Shown: positions 16,794 through 26,254, counted from the stretch's first letter. The stretch: DNA of 64,000 bases from Aurantibacillus circumpalustris (GCF_029625215.1 NZ_CP121197.1:930001-994000); one strand, 5' to 3'. Made by a program: numbers and translations. The notes: a model not told the origin generated them from the letters alone.

Positions 16794-17846
16794 ATGAAAC
16801 ACGTTTTAATCTTTATTGCCCTTCTTTCTTTTGGCTTTCTTAAGTCACAAGACACTGTGAAGGTGGCTCTGAACCTTGATCCGGAGCAGATGGCCGAACA
16901 AGATTACAACAGGGGCTTAGATGCTTTAAAAGCTAATGATTATTATTCAGCCATTACTCTTTTCTCCAAATGCCTTTCAGTAAAACCTCAGTTTGATAAA
17001 GCTTACGCGAATAGGGCAATTGCCTTAACGAATTTACAAAAATACGACGAAGCGCTTATTGATATTAACAAAGCCATAGCTATTTCGCCAGAGAATCCAG
17101 ACAACTATTTTAATAAAAGTCTTGTTTTTATGCGTCTTCATTTAAAAGATAGTCAGAACGTTGCTCTTGATATTTGTTTAAAATTAAACGGCGAACATGC
17201 CGAAGCTTCTTACTACAGAGGTTTAATGTATTATGAATCGGGGGATTTTGACAAGGCTATCGGGTACTATTCTGTGGCTATTCTTTCTAATAGAAATTAT
17301 TCTTTTGCCTACAATGACAGGGCAAGTGCCAAAAGGGCCAAAGGGAATATTGACGGGGCCATTGAAGATTACGAAAAGGCATTAATTATTGACAGTTCGC
17401 ATGCGTTTATTTATAACAACATTGGCTCAGCCTACAGACTAAAAAAAAGCTATACAAAGGCTATTGAAGCATATTCAAAAGGACTTAAAATGGATCCCAA
17501 TTATCTCATCGCTTTAAATAACAGAGGCATAGCCTACTTTGAGAACGGTGACTTAAAATCGGCTCAAGCAGATTTTGAAACAGTGCTAACACAGGACTCT
17601 AAAAACTCGTCAGCATACAATAACCTATGTTCTATCGCTATTAAAACTCAAGATTACAAAAAAGCCCGCGAACTATCTACGAGAGCAATAGAGTTAGATC
17701 CAAAAAATGGTCCCGCTTATTATAACCGAGGCATAGCGCGTCAATTGTTAAGGGAAGAAGAAGGTTGTTGCGCCGACTGGAGAAAAGCTTTAGAGTTAGG
17801 GGTAAATGGAGCCAAAGCTTTTATTAACGCAACCTGCTTTGATTAA
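16794..17846 (+). CDS. Secreted TPR-repeat protein
   Basis: An N-terminal signal peptide (about 18 residues, ending LKSQ) precedes a 350-residue protein of about eight to nine tetratricopeptide repeats (for example AYANRAIALTNLQKYDEAL, AYNNLCSIAIKTQDYKKA). TPRs are protein-interaction scaffolds. The gene lies 15 bp upstream of the PorE-like OmpA-family gene and is probably co-transcribed, so it may be a periplasmic partner of that protein. The exact role is unknown. Confidence 0.8.
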   Translation: MKHVLIFIALLSFGFLKSQDTVKVALNLDPEQMAEQDYNRGLDALKANDYYSAITLFSKCLSVKPQFDKAYANRAIALTNLQKYDEALIDINKAIAISPENPDNYFNKSLVFMRLHLKDSQNVALDICLKLNGEHAEASYYRGLMYYESGDFDKAIGYYSVAILSNRNYSFAYNDRASAKRAKGNIDGAIEDYEKALIIDSSHAFIYNNIGSAYRLKKSYTKAIEAYSKGLKMDPNYLIALNNRGIAYFENGDLKSAQADFETVLTQDSKNSSAYNNLCSIAIKTQDYKKARELSTRAIELDPKNGPAYYNRGIARQLLREEEGCCADWRKALELGVNGAKAFINATCFD

Positions 17847-17861
17847 GCAAACTAAAATCGA

Positions 17862-20012
17862 ATGAAAAAATTTATCTATACGCTTACACTTATCGCTCAT
17901 GTTTCCTTGTTTTTCTCTCAGAGTGTTGAGTTCGAAAAATCAAATTTTCCAGGTAGAAAAGATGAATTTAAAGACGCGGTTAGAAAATTTGATATTGGTG
18001 GCGATTACTACATTCAAGGACGCAAAGATTTTGATGAAGCCCGAAGGCGTTTTCTAACAGAACACCGCTATTTACCGATTAGCCATCACGATCACAGACG
18101 TGCGGGCTCCGAGTATTTTAAGAATGCGTTGGGTCTCTTAACCGAAGCAAACAATTTTAATCCCGAGAATTTTGATTTAAACTATATGTTAGGGTTTATT
18201 TGGTTCAACATAGATCCAACAAACAAAGAAACATTAAGGTATTTAGAAAAGGCGTATAGTATTAAAATATATAAAGACAGTGACCTACCTTTTTGGCTTG
18301 CCTGGAGCTTTCAGTTAAACAGTCAATGGGACGACGCGCTTAAACACTATAATGACTTTCTTAATTTTCTTATGATTAAAGCAAAAGCAAATGCTGGAAA
18401 CATTGAAGACATTAAAAGGAAAATGGCAGAATGTGAAGTTGGTAAAAAACTAAGTGCAAATCCGGAACGTGTTTTTGTAGACAATCTTGGTCCAAGCATT
18501 AATACGCCTTATGCTGAATACGGACCTTCCATTTCTACTGATGAAACAACCATCTTTTTCACCGCTCGTCGTTCAAACTCCACCGGAGGAAAAAGAGATC
18601 CTAACGATAATGGTTATTTCGAAGATGTTTATTTTTCTGAAAAAAAAGATGGTAAATGGCAAGCGTCGAAACCTTTAAGTAAAAATGTAAATACAGATGG
18701 GCACGATGCAGCAGCAGGACTCTCTCCTGACGGTAGCAAACTATACGTTTATAGAAACACTGGCTCTGATGGTGGCGACCTTTATGAAGCCGTACTATTC
18801 GGTTTAGATTGGGAAGAACCAGCCAGAATGAACAAAAACATTAACAGCAAAGATCATGAATCTACAGTAAGTTTGAGCTTTGACGGGAAACGTTTATTTT
18901 TTGTGAGCAACAAAGAACTAGGTTATGGAGCGGATGATATCTATTACAGTGATATGGATGTTAACGGAGAGTGGGGGCCGGCTAAAAACATCGGTCCAGA
19001 AATAAACACAAAGTACCGTGAAGAAGGTGTTTTTATGCATCCGGACGGTGTAACGCTTTATTTCAGCAGTCAGGGTCACGGTTCTATGGGTGGTTTTGAT
19101 ATCTTTAAATCGACCTTTGAAAACGGAAAATGGTCTGCTCCTATTAATCTTGGTTATCCTATTAATGGCCCAGACGATGATGTTTTTTTCGCTGTTAGTG
19201 GTAGTGGCAATCACGCTTATTTTGCTTCTTCAAAACAAGGTGGAATTGGCGAACAAGATCTTTACAAGATCACCTTTCTTGGTCCCGAAAAACAAGCTCT
19301 TTTGAATAGTCAAGATCAGCTTATTGCCGCAGTTAATAGCGCTGTAAGCAATCTTAAAACAGAAAGTGCTGTAGAGGTTAAATCTTCAAAACTCACGATT
19401 CTAAAGGGTATTATAACGGATGAGAAGAGTGAAAAACCTATTGAATCAACTATTGAGCTTACTGATAACGAAAAAGGAACCATATTGGCAACTTTTAAAT
19501 CTAATAGCAGCACAGGAAAATACCTAGTTACCCTTCCGAGTGGTAAAAACTATGGTCTTGCTGTAAAGAGTCTTGGTTACTTATTTCATTCAGAGAACTT
19601 TAATTTACCGGAAGCTGCTGATTTTCAAGAGTTTAACCTTGATATTTCTCTTAAAAAGATGGAGGTTGGTAATTCGATTGTTTTAAAGAACATTTTTTTT
19701 GATTTCGACAAGTCTACAATCAGACCAGAATCTCAAAGTGAATTGAACCGATTAATTAAGCTATTAAAAGACAATCCTGCTCTAAAGATTGAGCTATCAA
19801 GTCATACCGACGATGTGGGCTCAGATGAATACAATACTCGCTTAAGCTTCTCAAGATCAAACGCCGTTGTAGATTATTTAATAGCCAAAGGAATTTCACC
19901 TTCGCGTTTAATACCTAAAGGATATGGAGAAAGCGTTCCTTTGGAAAGCAACGATACAGAAGAGGGCCGTCAAAAAAATCGTAGGACTGAGTTTAAGATC
20001 TTGTCAAAGTAA
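17862..20012 (+). CDS. PorE-like TPR/PD40-propeller/OmpA protein
   Basis: This 716-residue protein has a signal peptide (ends FFSQS). A TPR-like region (about 40-200) is followed by five PD40 beta-propeller repeats (about 215-470; signatures such as GLSPDGSKLYVY and FMHPDGVTLYF), a carboxypeptidase-regulatory-like beta domain (about 505-600) and a C-terminal OmpA peptidoglycan-binding domain (from FDFDKSTIRPES near 612 to FKILSK). This order matches PorE, the type IX secretion component that links the machine to peptidoglycan. Bacteroidota also carry several paralogues of this architecture, so PorE identity is an inference. T9SS cargo proteins are encoded at both 20056 and 60976. Confidence 0.82.
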   Translation: MKKFIYTLTLIAHVSLFFSQSVEFEKSNFPGRKDEFKDAVRKFDIGGDYYIQGRKDFDEARRRFLTEHRYLPISHHDHRRAGSEYFKNALGLLTEANNFNPENFDLNYMLGFIWFNIDPTNKETLRYLEKAYSIKIYKDSDLPFWLAWSFQLNSQWDDALKHYNDFLNFLMIKAKANAGNIEDIKRKMAECEVGKKLSANPERVFVDNLGPSINTPYAEYGPSISTDETTIFFTARRSNSTGGKRDPNDNGYFEDVYFSEKKDGKWQASKPLSKNVNTDGHDAAAGLSPDGSKLYVYRNTGSDGGDLYEAVLFGLDWEEPARMNKNINSKDHESTVSLSFDGKRLFFVSNKELGYGADDIYYSDMDVNGEWGPAKNIGPEINTKYREEGVFMHPDGVTLYFSSQGHGSMGGFDIFKSTFENGKWSAPINLGYPINGPDDDVFFAVSGSGNHAYFASSKQGGIGEQDLYKITFLGPEKQALLNSQDQLIAAVNSAVSNLKTESAVEVKSSKLTILKGIITDEKSEKPIESTIELTDNEKGTILATFKSNSSTGKYLVTLPSGKNYGLAVKSLGYLFHSENFNLPEAADFQEFNLDISLKKMEVGNSIVLKNIFFDFDKSTIRPESQSELNRLIKLLKDNPALKIELSSHTDDVGSDEYNTRLSFSRSNAVVDYLIAKGISPSRLIPKGYGESVPLESNDTEEGRQKNRRTEFKILSK

Positions 20013-20055
20013 GAAGTTGTTTTAGTTTGCCCGTTGGTTTTTACTTCAAAAATCG

Positions 20056-22536
20056 TTACTCATTTATAACTATTTTCTTACATAAAAACGTTCCGTTTAA
20101 TCTCTTTAAACAAACCGTATAAATACCCGAAGAAACACTATGGATATTCACGGAAAATTTAGTATTTGTTTTATCTAAACTAATTGTTTTACACACTTGA
20201 CCAAGGCTATTTATTAATTCTATTTTATAAAAATTACCTTGGGCACTTGTCTCTATTAATATATTTGTTATTCCATTTGCAGGGCTAGGATATACTTTAA
20301 TCATTTCCTCATTCATCAAAGTTTTCTTATTGAATCCTACTATACCTGTTTCAGTATCCTTTAATTTCACTAAAAATGCGCTTAAATCACTTGTTGAAGG
20401 GATGTGTGTATAAACGGGTTGATAGCTTCCGGGTGTAGCAATTGCTGTGTCATTAAAAGATTGTGTGGTGCCGGCCACAAAAATGTTTCCAGTATTATCA
20501 ATAGAGCAACCCCCCGAGACATCCGTATTATCACCACCATAAAATGTACCCCATTGGTGGGTTCCTGAAGAACTGAATTTGGTAATAAAAACATCTCCTT
20601 GCCCTCCACCATATATCTGTTGGTGAGAACCCGGGGTGGCAATCTCGTCGTAGGCATTTGTAGTCCCTCCAAATACAACGTCGCCTACAATGTCTGTAGC
20701 AGAAAAGCTTCCTTGTGATGGCCGGGTATAATAAGTACCCCATTGTAAAACACCGGCATTATTAAACTTTGTGAGAAAGGAACTAGAGCCCACATAAGTT
20801 GCTTTAAACGCGCCCGGCGTTGCTATTCCTGAAGAAGAACTTGTATGTCCGGTTAAGAATATATTGCCATCTTTATCAATACAAGAAGAAGAACACACAT
20901 CGTTTGAAGATCCGCCATAATATGTACCCCATTGGCGAACGCCAGCAGGATTAAATTTTACCAGGTAACAATCGTATGATCCGGAACTATTAAAAGTTGA
21001 TTGATGACTGCCTGGAGTTGACATAACTAAAGTACCATTAGAAGTTGTTGCTCCAGAAATAAATGAGTTACCTTCTTTATCCGTAAGACAGGAGTAAGCT
21101 GTTTCAGCTCCAGACCCTCCGTAATAAGTACCCCATTGTCTTACACCAGATGAATTAAATTTTACCAAAAAGGCATCGGTTAAGCCGCCGCCATTACTTA
21201 ATTGATGTGAACCGCTGGTAGCTATTAGTGTACCGTTTGTTGACTTTGTTTGTCCTGATACAAATACATTTCCAAAGATATCTGTAGCGCAGTGGCCCAC
21301 ATCTTCATCGCCTTCACCTCCATAATACGTTGCCCATTGACGGACTCCAGAAGAGGTAAATTTTACAAGAAAAAGATCGGTTCCTCCTCCATTGGGGTCT
21401 CCAGAACTCGTTTGATGAGCGCCAACTGTTGCAATTACCGCATCCGTGAATGATCTGGTAGTCCCCACCATGTATACATTCCCAGTAAGATCAACTTCAC
21501 AAGAACTTCCGTCATCCCACCAACTTCCTCCATAATAGGTGCACCAAATGCGAGAACCACCTGAATTAAATTTTACCAAAAATGCGTCTGACTCACCGTT
21601 AAGTGTGGTTTGATGAACGCCAGTTGTTGCTATATTTAAACCCGCAGCACTCGTGCTCCCGGTCATATATACATCACCATTTTCCGTTGCTTTACAGGAA
21701 TACGCGGCACTTTCTGCTCCATAAAACGTACCCCATACACGCACTGCTGGGTCAATTACAAATGGCTGTGAAGGATCAATATTTTCAATTTCAAATGAAA
21801 TAATGTTTTCGACCACCTTCCACTTAGAAGACAATGTTCTTTTGTTTTGAATAACTAGAGGCGCTTGTTCTATAATAGTTCCCAATGGTGTTTCAATTTG
21901 TAGGTCCCCTTTTGCTGTCACTAGTATCTTTTCTGCACCTTTAATTTCGAATTGAATGCGTTTGTAATCTGCTCCTGCCTCCACTAAGTAATCGTATTTT
22001 AGTTGACCGTTTTTTGAATACCACTTTAAATCTATGCCATCATAAATTTGTTGATAGCTTAATTGAGCGTAACTTTTCACTTTTAAAGCGCCGTTTGGAC
22101 AGGACGATAAATAATAATTATCATAATCTTCTAAAGCATTTTCTTTCTTAATTTGTGCTTTAGTATTAGTATTTAACCAATTCACATCAACCCTATAAAT
22201 AGTTCTTTCGTCAACTTCTCTTCTTTTTGGCAAGTTTAATAATGCGTTTTTTTGTTCTGTTGTTAAATCATCGCGTTCTTTCCAACTATCTACTCGATTT
22301 AATTGATAGGAAATACCATACTTCTTTAAATGAAAAACCAAATTGCCTTCTGTGCCGGCGAATAAAACATCTTTGCGTGGCTGATAATTTTGATCGCTTA
22401 TCTGACCTAAGTTCTCCTTAAAACCAATTTGACCAAAAATTACGGGTCTGTTTGAGAAAGGTTCATTAGCACTTAAATAGTTTGCGTTTGAAAGCAAACA
22501 CGAAGCAACAAGCGCTGTATTTAAATATGTTTTCAT
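20056..22536 (-). CDS. Large SBBP-repeat protein with T9SS sorting domain
   Basis: This 826-residue exported protein has a signal peptide, an N-terminal beta domain (about 30-265) as found in front of SBBP repeats, and about seven SBBP beta-propeller repeats (about 265-735). Each repeat has the consensus QWGTYYGG...D..GN.F.SG.T followed by PGSHQ and FLVKFNSSG. A C-terminal type A T9SS sorting domain (about 745-826) has VYPSPANG, INSLGQV and SSGIYTVCL. It is most likely a secreted or cell-surface propeller protein exported by T9SS; the ligand is unknown. The DNA of the repeats is itself recognisably repetitive. Confidence 0.88.
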   Translation of the reverse strand: MKTYLNTALVASCLLSNANYLSANEPFSNRPVIFGQIGFKENLGQISDQNYQPRKDVLFAGTEGNLVFHLKKYGISYQLNRVDSWKERDDLTTEQKNALLNLPKRREVDERTIYRVDVNWLNTNTKAQIKKENALEDYDNYYLSSCPNGALKVKSYAQLSYQQIYDGIDLKWYSKNGQLKYDYLVEAGADYKRIQFEIKGAEKILVTAKGDLQIETPLGTIIEQAPLVIQNKRTLSSKWKVVENIISFEIENIDPSQPFVIDPAVRVWGTFYGAESAAYSCKATENGDVYMTGSTSAAGLNIATTGVHQTTLNGESDAFLVKFNSGGSRIWCTYYGGSWWDDGSSCEVDLTGNVYMVGTTRSFTDAVIATVGAHQTSSGDPNGGGTDLFLVKFTSSGVRQWATYYGGEGDEDVGHCATDIFGNVFVSGQTKSTNGTLIATSGSHQLSNGGGLTDAFLVKFNSSGVRQWGTYYGGSGAETAYSCLTDKEGNSFISGATTSNGTLVMSTPGSHQSTFNSSGSYDCYLVKFNPAGVRQWGTYYGGSSNDVCSSSCIDKDGNIFLTGHTSSSSGIATPGAFKATYVGSSSFLTKFNNAGVLQWGTYYTRPSQGSFSATDIVGDVVFGGTTNAYDEIATPGSHQQIYGGGQGDVFITKFSSSGTHQWGTFYGGDNTDVSGGCSIDNTGNIFVAGTTQSFNDTAIATPGSYQPVYTHIPSTSDLSAFLVKLKDTETGIVGFNKKTLMNEEMIKVYPSPANGITNILIETSAQGNFYKIELINSLGQVCKTISLDKTNTKFSVNIHSVSSGIYTVCLKRLNGTFLCKKIVINE

Positions 22537-22998
22537 AAACTAAATGGATTAAATTGGGTATACTTTAAATTATTTGCTAAAGTAGCAAAAAAACCAAAAC
22601 TGTTTATTTGGTATCCATATGAACAGCCCTCTATAATACCCCCGTCCAAATTATTCGCTTTTAGCGCCTTAAACGATACATTTAAACGCCAACCAACAAA
22701 GTCGCTTATTTGAGTCCAAAAGGTCATTAGATCTTGTTTAAACGCCACAAAACATAGGCAGGAAAAAACAGCAACGAAATTAGCGGGCACTTTTAGTGAG
22801 GTTTTTTATATCTGGAGTTTTTTCACACATAAAACAAAACTCTCCAATGATTTAGAGTAAATATTCTCATACGTAGTTTACTACTAAAAGATTCATCGTA
22901 ATAATTGTAAAATCAGTTATTGTCGACAATCATTAATACGGCTTTAATATATAATTTCTTAGATCATGTTTCTTGTTACCATAATTTGACAACAAACT

Positions 22999-23014
22999 TG
23001 TTTCACGTGAAACA
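22999..23014. other. parS centromere site (perfect)
   Basis: TGTTTCACGTGAAACA is the exact 16-bp palindromic ParB-binding consensus. It lies in non-coding DNA and is one of four parS or parS-like sites between 22999 and 24347. Confidence 0.92.
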
Positions 23015-23353
23015 AAAAAAGTAATGTAGAAACACAATATACAACTTGGCAAAAGGCGCACGAAAAGACGTTTAAGATAGAAAAAAGAATGGAGGCGAAT
23101 TTGCCCACGCCGGCTTTGATATAATATATTTCGTTTTAATTTCCTTATTTATAGATACGAATTATAGTTCTAAGTGAATAAAACATGATTATTTCGAGTG
23201 GATTTGCGATGTGTTCGCGCTGCAAATGAAGTACAAAAAACCTTCCTGGGGCGAAATTTCAGAAAGAAAAGCAACCGGATCTTGAATAAATCAGTCCGAA
23301 AAATAGTTGTTTGAGTAATTGGTTTCAGCTCTTTTGGAAGTAAATATTACCAA

Positions 23354-23369
23354 TGTTCCGCGTGAAACA
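23354..23369. other. Degenerate parS-like site
   Basis: TGTTCCGCGTGAAACA differs from the perfect parS at two positions (5 and 7) and keeps one intact half-site. It lies 70 bp beyond the stop of the methyltransferase gene. Confidence 0.6.
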
Positions 23370-23438
23370 ATCTGATTTAATAAATATGTTAGGGAAATTT
23401 ACCGAACAAAAGAACCGCCCCTTTTGATTAAAGGCGTT

Positions 23439-24323
23439 CTATTTGTGCTTAAAAACGTATATAACGCTCGAATAATTTGAGGCAGCCTTTGCTTTAAAAT
23501 TAGATTTTAAACCCGTTACAAAGGCGCTTAATAGCTTCAAAGAGCCCGTCTTATACTTCTCGCTAAGCATGCTAACATAAAAACTATCGAACTTCATAGG
23601 TAAAGTAGATTCTAGCGTGAAACCATGGTTGCTTAATAGAGTCGAAACGGAATCTATATTAAAATGGTAAAGATGTCTTGGAACATCATAAGCTGCCCAA
23701 AATTCTTTATAGTGCCTTGCGTCGTAACTTGTGTAGTTTGGAACAGCAATTATTAGTACCCCATCCTTACTCAGCTTCTGTTTAAAATAAGTTAGGGTTT
23801 CTTCTAAATCTGTTACGTGTTCCAGCACGTGCCACAAAGTAATAGCATCAATCTTTTCTTCTCGATGAGAGGTCTCTAATTCGGTCTTATCCTTATAGAC
23901 TTTAAGCTTCATGTCCTTTGCAATTTTCCTTGCCCCAGCATCTGGTTCCATACCGAAAGCTCTCCACCCGGCTTCTTGACAAACATCTAAAAACATTCCG
24001 GTGCCACAACCATAATCCATAATTGTTCCACGTGAAACATTCGCAGAAACTAAGGCTAATTTCTTTTTTAAAGTGTAGTTTCTTACCATGTGGTACAACC
24101 TAGAAACTATTCCCTTTTTTGTATTTGAATGTGAAATATAATTCTCAGACTTATAATAATCACCCAGATCTGCAATATCAGGAATAGGGTTAGTAAATTT
24201 AAAACCACAACTGTCACAAGAAACAATCGTAAATTCTTCTTTACTAACAGTGTGATCTTTGCAATTTAGGTGTGTTGAAAATTTTTGTCCCTTACACACT
24301 GGACAGTTTGTATAGTTATACAT
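23439..24323 (-). CDS. Class I SAM-dependent methyltransferase with N-terminal zinc ribbon
   Basis: This 294-residue protein has an N-terminal C-x2-C ... C-x2-C ribbon (Cys7, Cys10, Cys36, Cys39). A Rossmann methyltransferase domain follows, with the SAM-binding motif IMDYGCGTGMFLDV and LWHVLEHVTDLEE (Methyltransf_23 type). In this family the methyl acceptor is often a sugar intermediate or a small molecule, but nothing here identifies it. The gene lies between parS sites, and one parS is embedded in its coding sequence (24024-24039). It ends next to mnmG with a 24-bp gap that contains another parS. Confidence 0.83.
   Translation of the reverse strand: MYNYTNCPVCKGQKFSTHLNCKDHTVSKEEFTIVSCDSCGFKFTNPIPDIADLGDYYKSENYISHSNTKKGIVSRLYHMVRNYTLKKKLALVSANVSRGTIMDYGCGTGMFLDVCQEAGWRAFGMEPDAGARKIAKDMKLKVYKDKTELETSHREEKIDAITLWHVLEHVTDLEETLTYFKQKLSKDGVLIIAVPNYTSYDARHYKEFWAAYDVPRHLYHFNIDSVSTLLSNHGFTLESTLPMKFDSFYVSMLSEKYKTGSLKLLSAFVTGLKSNFKAKAASNYSSVIYVFKHK
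24024..24039. other. parS site inside the methyltransferase gene
   Basis: TGTTCCACGTGAAACA matches the degenerate ParB consensus TGTTNCACGTGAAACA exactly. It overlaps codons just upstream of the SAM-binding motif. Confidence 0.85.
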
Positions 24324-24331
24324 AAATAATT

Positions 24332-24347
24332 TGTTCCACGTGAAACA
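24332..24347. other. parS site between mnmG and the methyltransferase gene
   Basis: TGTTCCACGTGAAACA is identical to the site at 24024 and matches TGTTNCACGTGAAACA. It fills most of the short gap and ends at the base before the mnmG stop codon. Confidence 0.87.
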
Positions 24348-26234
24348 TTAACGACCAAGGTGAATTAAAAGGACAGACACATCTGCAGGATTTATTCCGG
24401 AAATGCGGCTAGCTTGTCCAATGGTCGCTGGCTTAAACTTCTTTAGTTTTTCTTTCGCCTCAGCGCCCAAGCCTCCAACAGTATCAAAATTAAAATCAGA
24501 ATTTATTACTAAATCCTCCAGGCGTTTTAATTTGTCGGCATTCTCTCTTTCTCTTTCGATATAACCTTCGTACTTCATCAAAATCTCCGCTTGTTGAAGA
24601 ACATCTATTTTATACTCCAACATCGAGGCCTTTAAATTTGGATCATTTTTGACAATATCAGGAATACCAATATTTGGTCTAGAAAGTATTGTATTATACC
24701 TCAACTTTTGATTTATTGTTGCTGATCCAATTGATTCTAAAAAAGGGTTTAATGTTTCCGGTTCACAACTTGTGTTTTTAAAATAGGAGATAACCTTATT
24801 GTAATTTGAAACCTTTTCATTAACTGTATTAAATCGATCTTCGCTTGCCAAACCAATTGCGTGAGAAATTGGTGTTAACCTAACATCAGCATTATCTTGT
24901 CTTAACAATAAGCGATACTCTGCTCTTGATGTAAACATACGATAAGGTTCGTCGGTGCCCTTGGTTACTAAATCATCAATTAAAACGCCAATGTACGCTT
25001 CGTACCTATTTAGTACTAAAGGTTTCTCTTCGTTAATTTTTAGATGCGCATTTATTCCCGCCATCAAGCCTTGACAAGCGGCTTCTTCATATCCTGTTGT
25101 TCCGTTAATTTGCCCAGCAAAATAAAGGTTTTCTATTAAATGCGTTTCAAGTGTTAATTTTAATTGAGTAGGGGGGAAGTAATCGTATTCAATAGCGTAT
25201 CCAGGACGAAACATCTTTGCGCTCTCCATTCCAGGAATCAACCTTAATGCTTTTTGTTGTACATCTTCTGGTAAGGAAGAAGAAAACCCATTTAGATAAA
25301 TTTCAACTGTGTTCCATCCTTCAGGTTCAACAAAAAGCTGATGCCTATCTCGTTCGCTAAAACGCGTAATCTTATCTTCAATACTCGGACAATATCTTGG
25401 ACCAAGGCCTTGAATCCTCCCCTGGAACATAGGAGATTTTTCAAAACCAGTTTTAAGGATATCGTGTACTTTCTGATTTGTATAGGTAACATGACAAGGT
25501 ATTTGTTTTTTTGGATTTTCTCCGATAAAAGGAGATGTCCCTTCCAAATACGAAAACTTATCGATTACCTCGTCCCCACCTTGAACTTCCATTTTAGAAT
25601 AATCCAAAGACCTTCCGTCTATTCTTGGAGGAGTTCCCGTTTTCATTCTACCGCTCTCAAATCCTATTTGGACTAACTGTTCCGTTATTCCGTGGCTTGC
25701 AGATTCACCAGTTCTACCTCCTCCTAATTGTTTTTCTCCAATATGAATAATACCATTTAAAAAAGTGCCATTAGTAAGTACAACTGCTTTTGCTCTAAAC
25801 TCCATCCCCATACCAGTCACAATTCCTTCCACGCGTTTACCGTCGTCAGAAATTATCAACTGTCTTACCATGTCTTGCCAGAAATCTACATTAGTAGTTT
25901 GTTCCAACATTTCGCGCCAAAGGCCAGCAAACATCATCCTATCGTTTTGAGTTCTCGGGCTCCACATGGCCGGGCCTTTGCTTCGGTTTAACATCCTAAA
26001 CTGAATAGCACTTTTGTCAGAAACAATACCACTATAACCTCCAAGTGCGTCAATTTCACGAACAATTTGGCCTTTAGCAATGCCTCCCATAGCAGGATTA
26101 CAGCTCATTTGCGCAATAGTCTGCATATTCATTGTCACCAATAAAACCTTAGAGCCCATGTTGGCAGCGGCGGCGGCTGCCTCACAACCAGCGTGTCCAG
26201 CACCTACAACAATAATATCGTATGAATTTTGCAA
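24348..26234 (-). CDS. mnmG: tRNA uridine-5-carboxymethylaminomethyl modification enzyme MnmG (GidA)
   Basis: MnmG, with MnmE, installs the cmnm5 group on wobble U34 of tRNAs using FAD and methylenetetrahydrofolate. The N-terminal FAD motif is YDIIVVGAGHAGCEAA. GGGRTGESASHG, GTPPRIDGRSLDYS and the C-terminal helical domain ending SGINPADVSVLLIHL are all present. No ATG is available. TTG at 26234 gives MQNSYDII, which fits the family start, whereas the further TTG at 26249 lies inside a TATCTTTG -7 promoter box. The shorter form (about 628 residues) is therefore preferred. mnmG is frequently origin-proximal, in keeping with the parS sites beside it. Confidence 0.95.
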   Translation of the reverse strand: MQNSYDIIVVGAGHAGCEAAAAAANMGSKVLLVTMNMQTIAQMSCNPAMGGIAKGQIVREIDALGGYSGIVSDKSAIQFRMLNRSKGPAMWSPRTQNDRMMFAGLWREMLEQTTNVDFWQDMVRQLIISDDGKRVEGIVTGMGMEFRAKAVVLTNGTFLNGIIHIGEKQLGGGRTGESASHGITEQLVQIGFESGRMKTGTPPRIDGRSLDYSKMEVQGGDEVIDKFSYLEGTSPFIGENPKKQIPCHVTYTNQKVHDILKTGFEKSPMFQGRIQGLGPRYCPSIEDKITRFSERDRHQLFVEPEGWNTVEIYLNGFSSSLPEDVQQKALRLIPGMESAKMFRPGYAIEYDYFPPTQLKLTLETHLIENLYFAGQINGTTGYEEAACQGLMAGINAHLKINEEKPLVLNRYEAYIGVLIDDLVTKGTDEPYRMFTSRAEYRLLLRQDNADVRLTPISHAIGLASEDRFNTVNEKVSNYNKVISYFKNTSCEPETLNPFLESIGSATINQKLRYNTILSRPNIGIPDIVKNDPNLKASMLEYKIDVLQQAEILMKYEGYIERERENADKLKRLEDLVINSDFNFDTVGGLGAEAKEKLKKFKPATIGQASRISGINPADVSVLLIHLGR

Positions 26235-26246
26235 ATTAATTTTTTG

Positions 26247-26254
26247 CAAAGATA
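26247..26254 (-). promoter_or_regulatory. -7 box of mnmG
   Basis: TATCTTTG on the minus strand matches TAnnTTTG. It overlaps the distal TTG candidate start and lies 12 bp from the preferred TTG at 26234, implying a very short leader. No -33 TTG is seen at the usual spacing. Confidence 0.4.

Larger units (their letters stand above)
22537..23438. other. 902-bp intergenic region carrying ParB sites
   Basis: No convincing gene, tRNA or terminator is seen. A minus-strand open frame at 22533-22790 has no recognisable domain and is treated as spurious. The region contains one perfect parS (22999-23014) and one degenerate copy (23354-23369). Its size is unusual in this otherwise compact window, which supports a chromosome-organisation role. 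Confidence 0.6.

Noticed and set aside
22533-22790. Minus-strand 85-residue frame overlapping the start of the SBBP gene
   Set aside because: No recognisable domain, no signal or membrane pattern, and in the region of the large gene-free gap; its 4-base ATGA-like overlap is probably coincidental.
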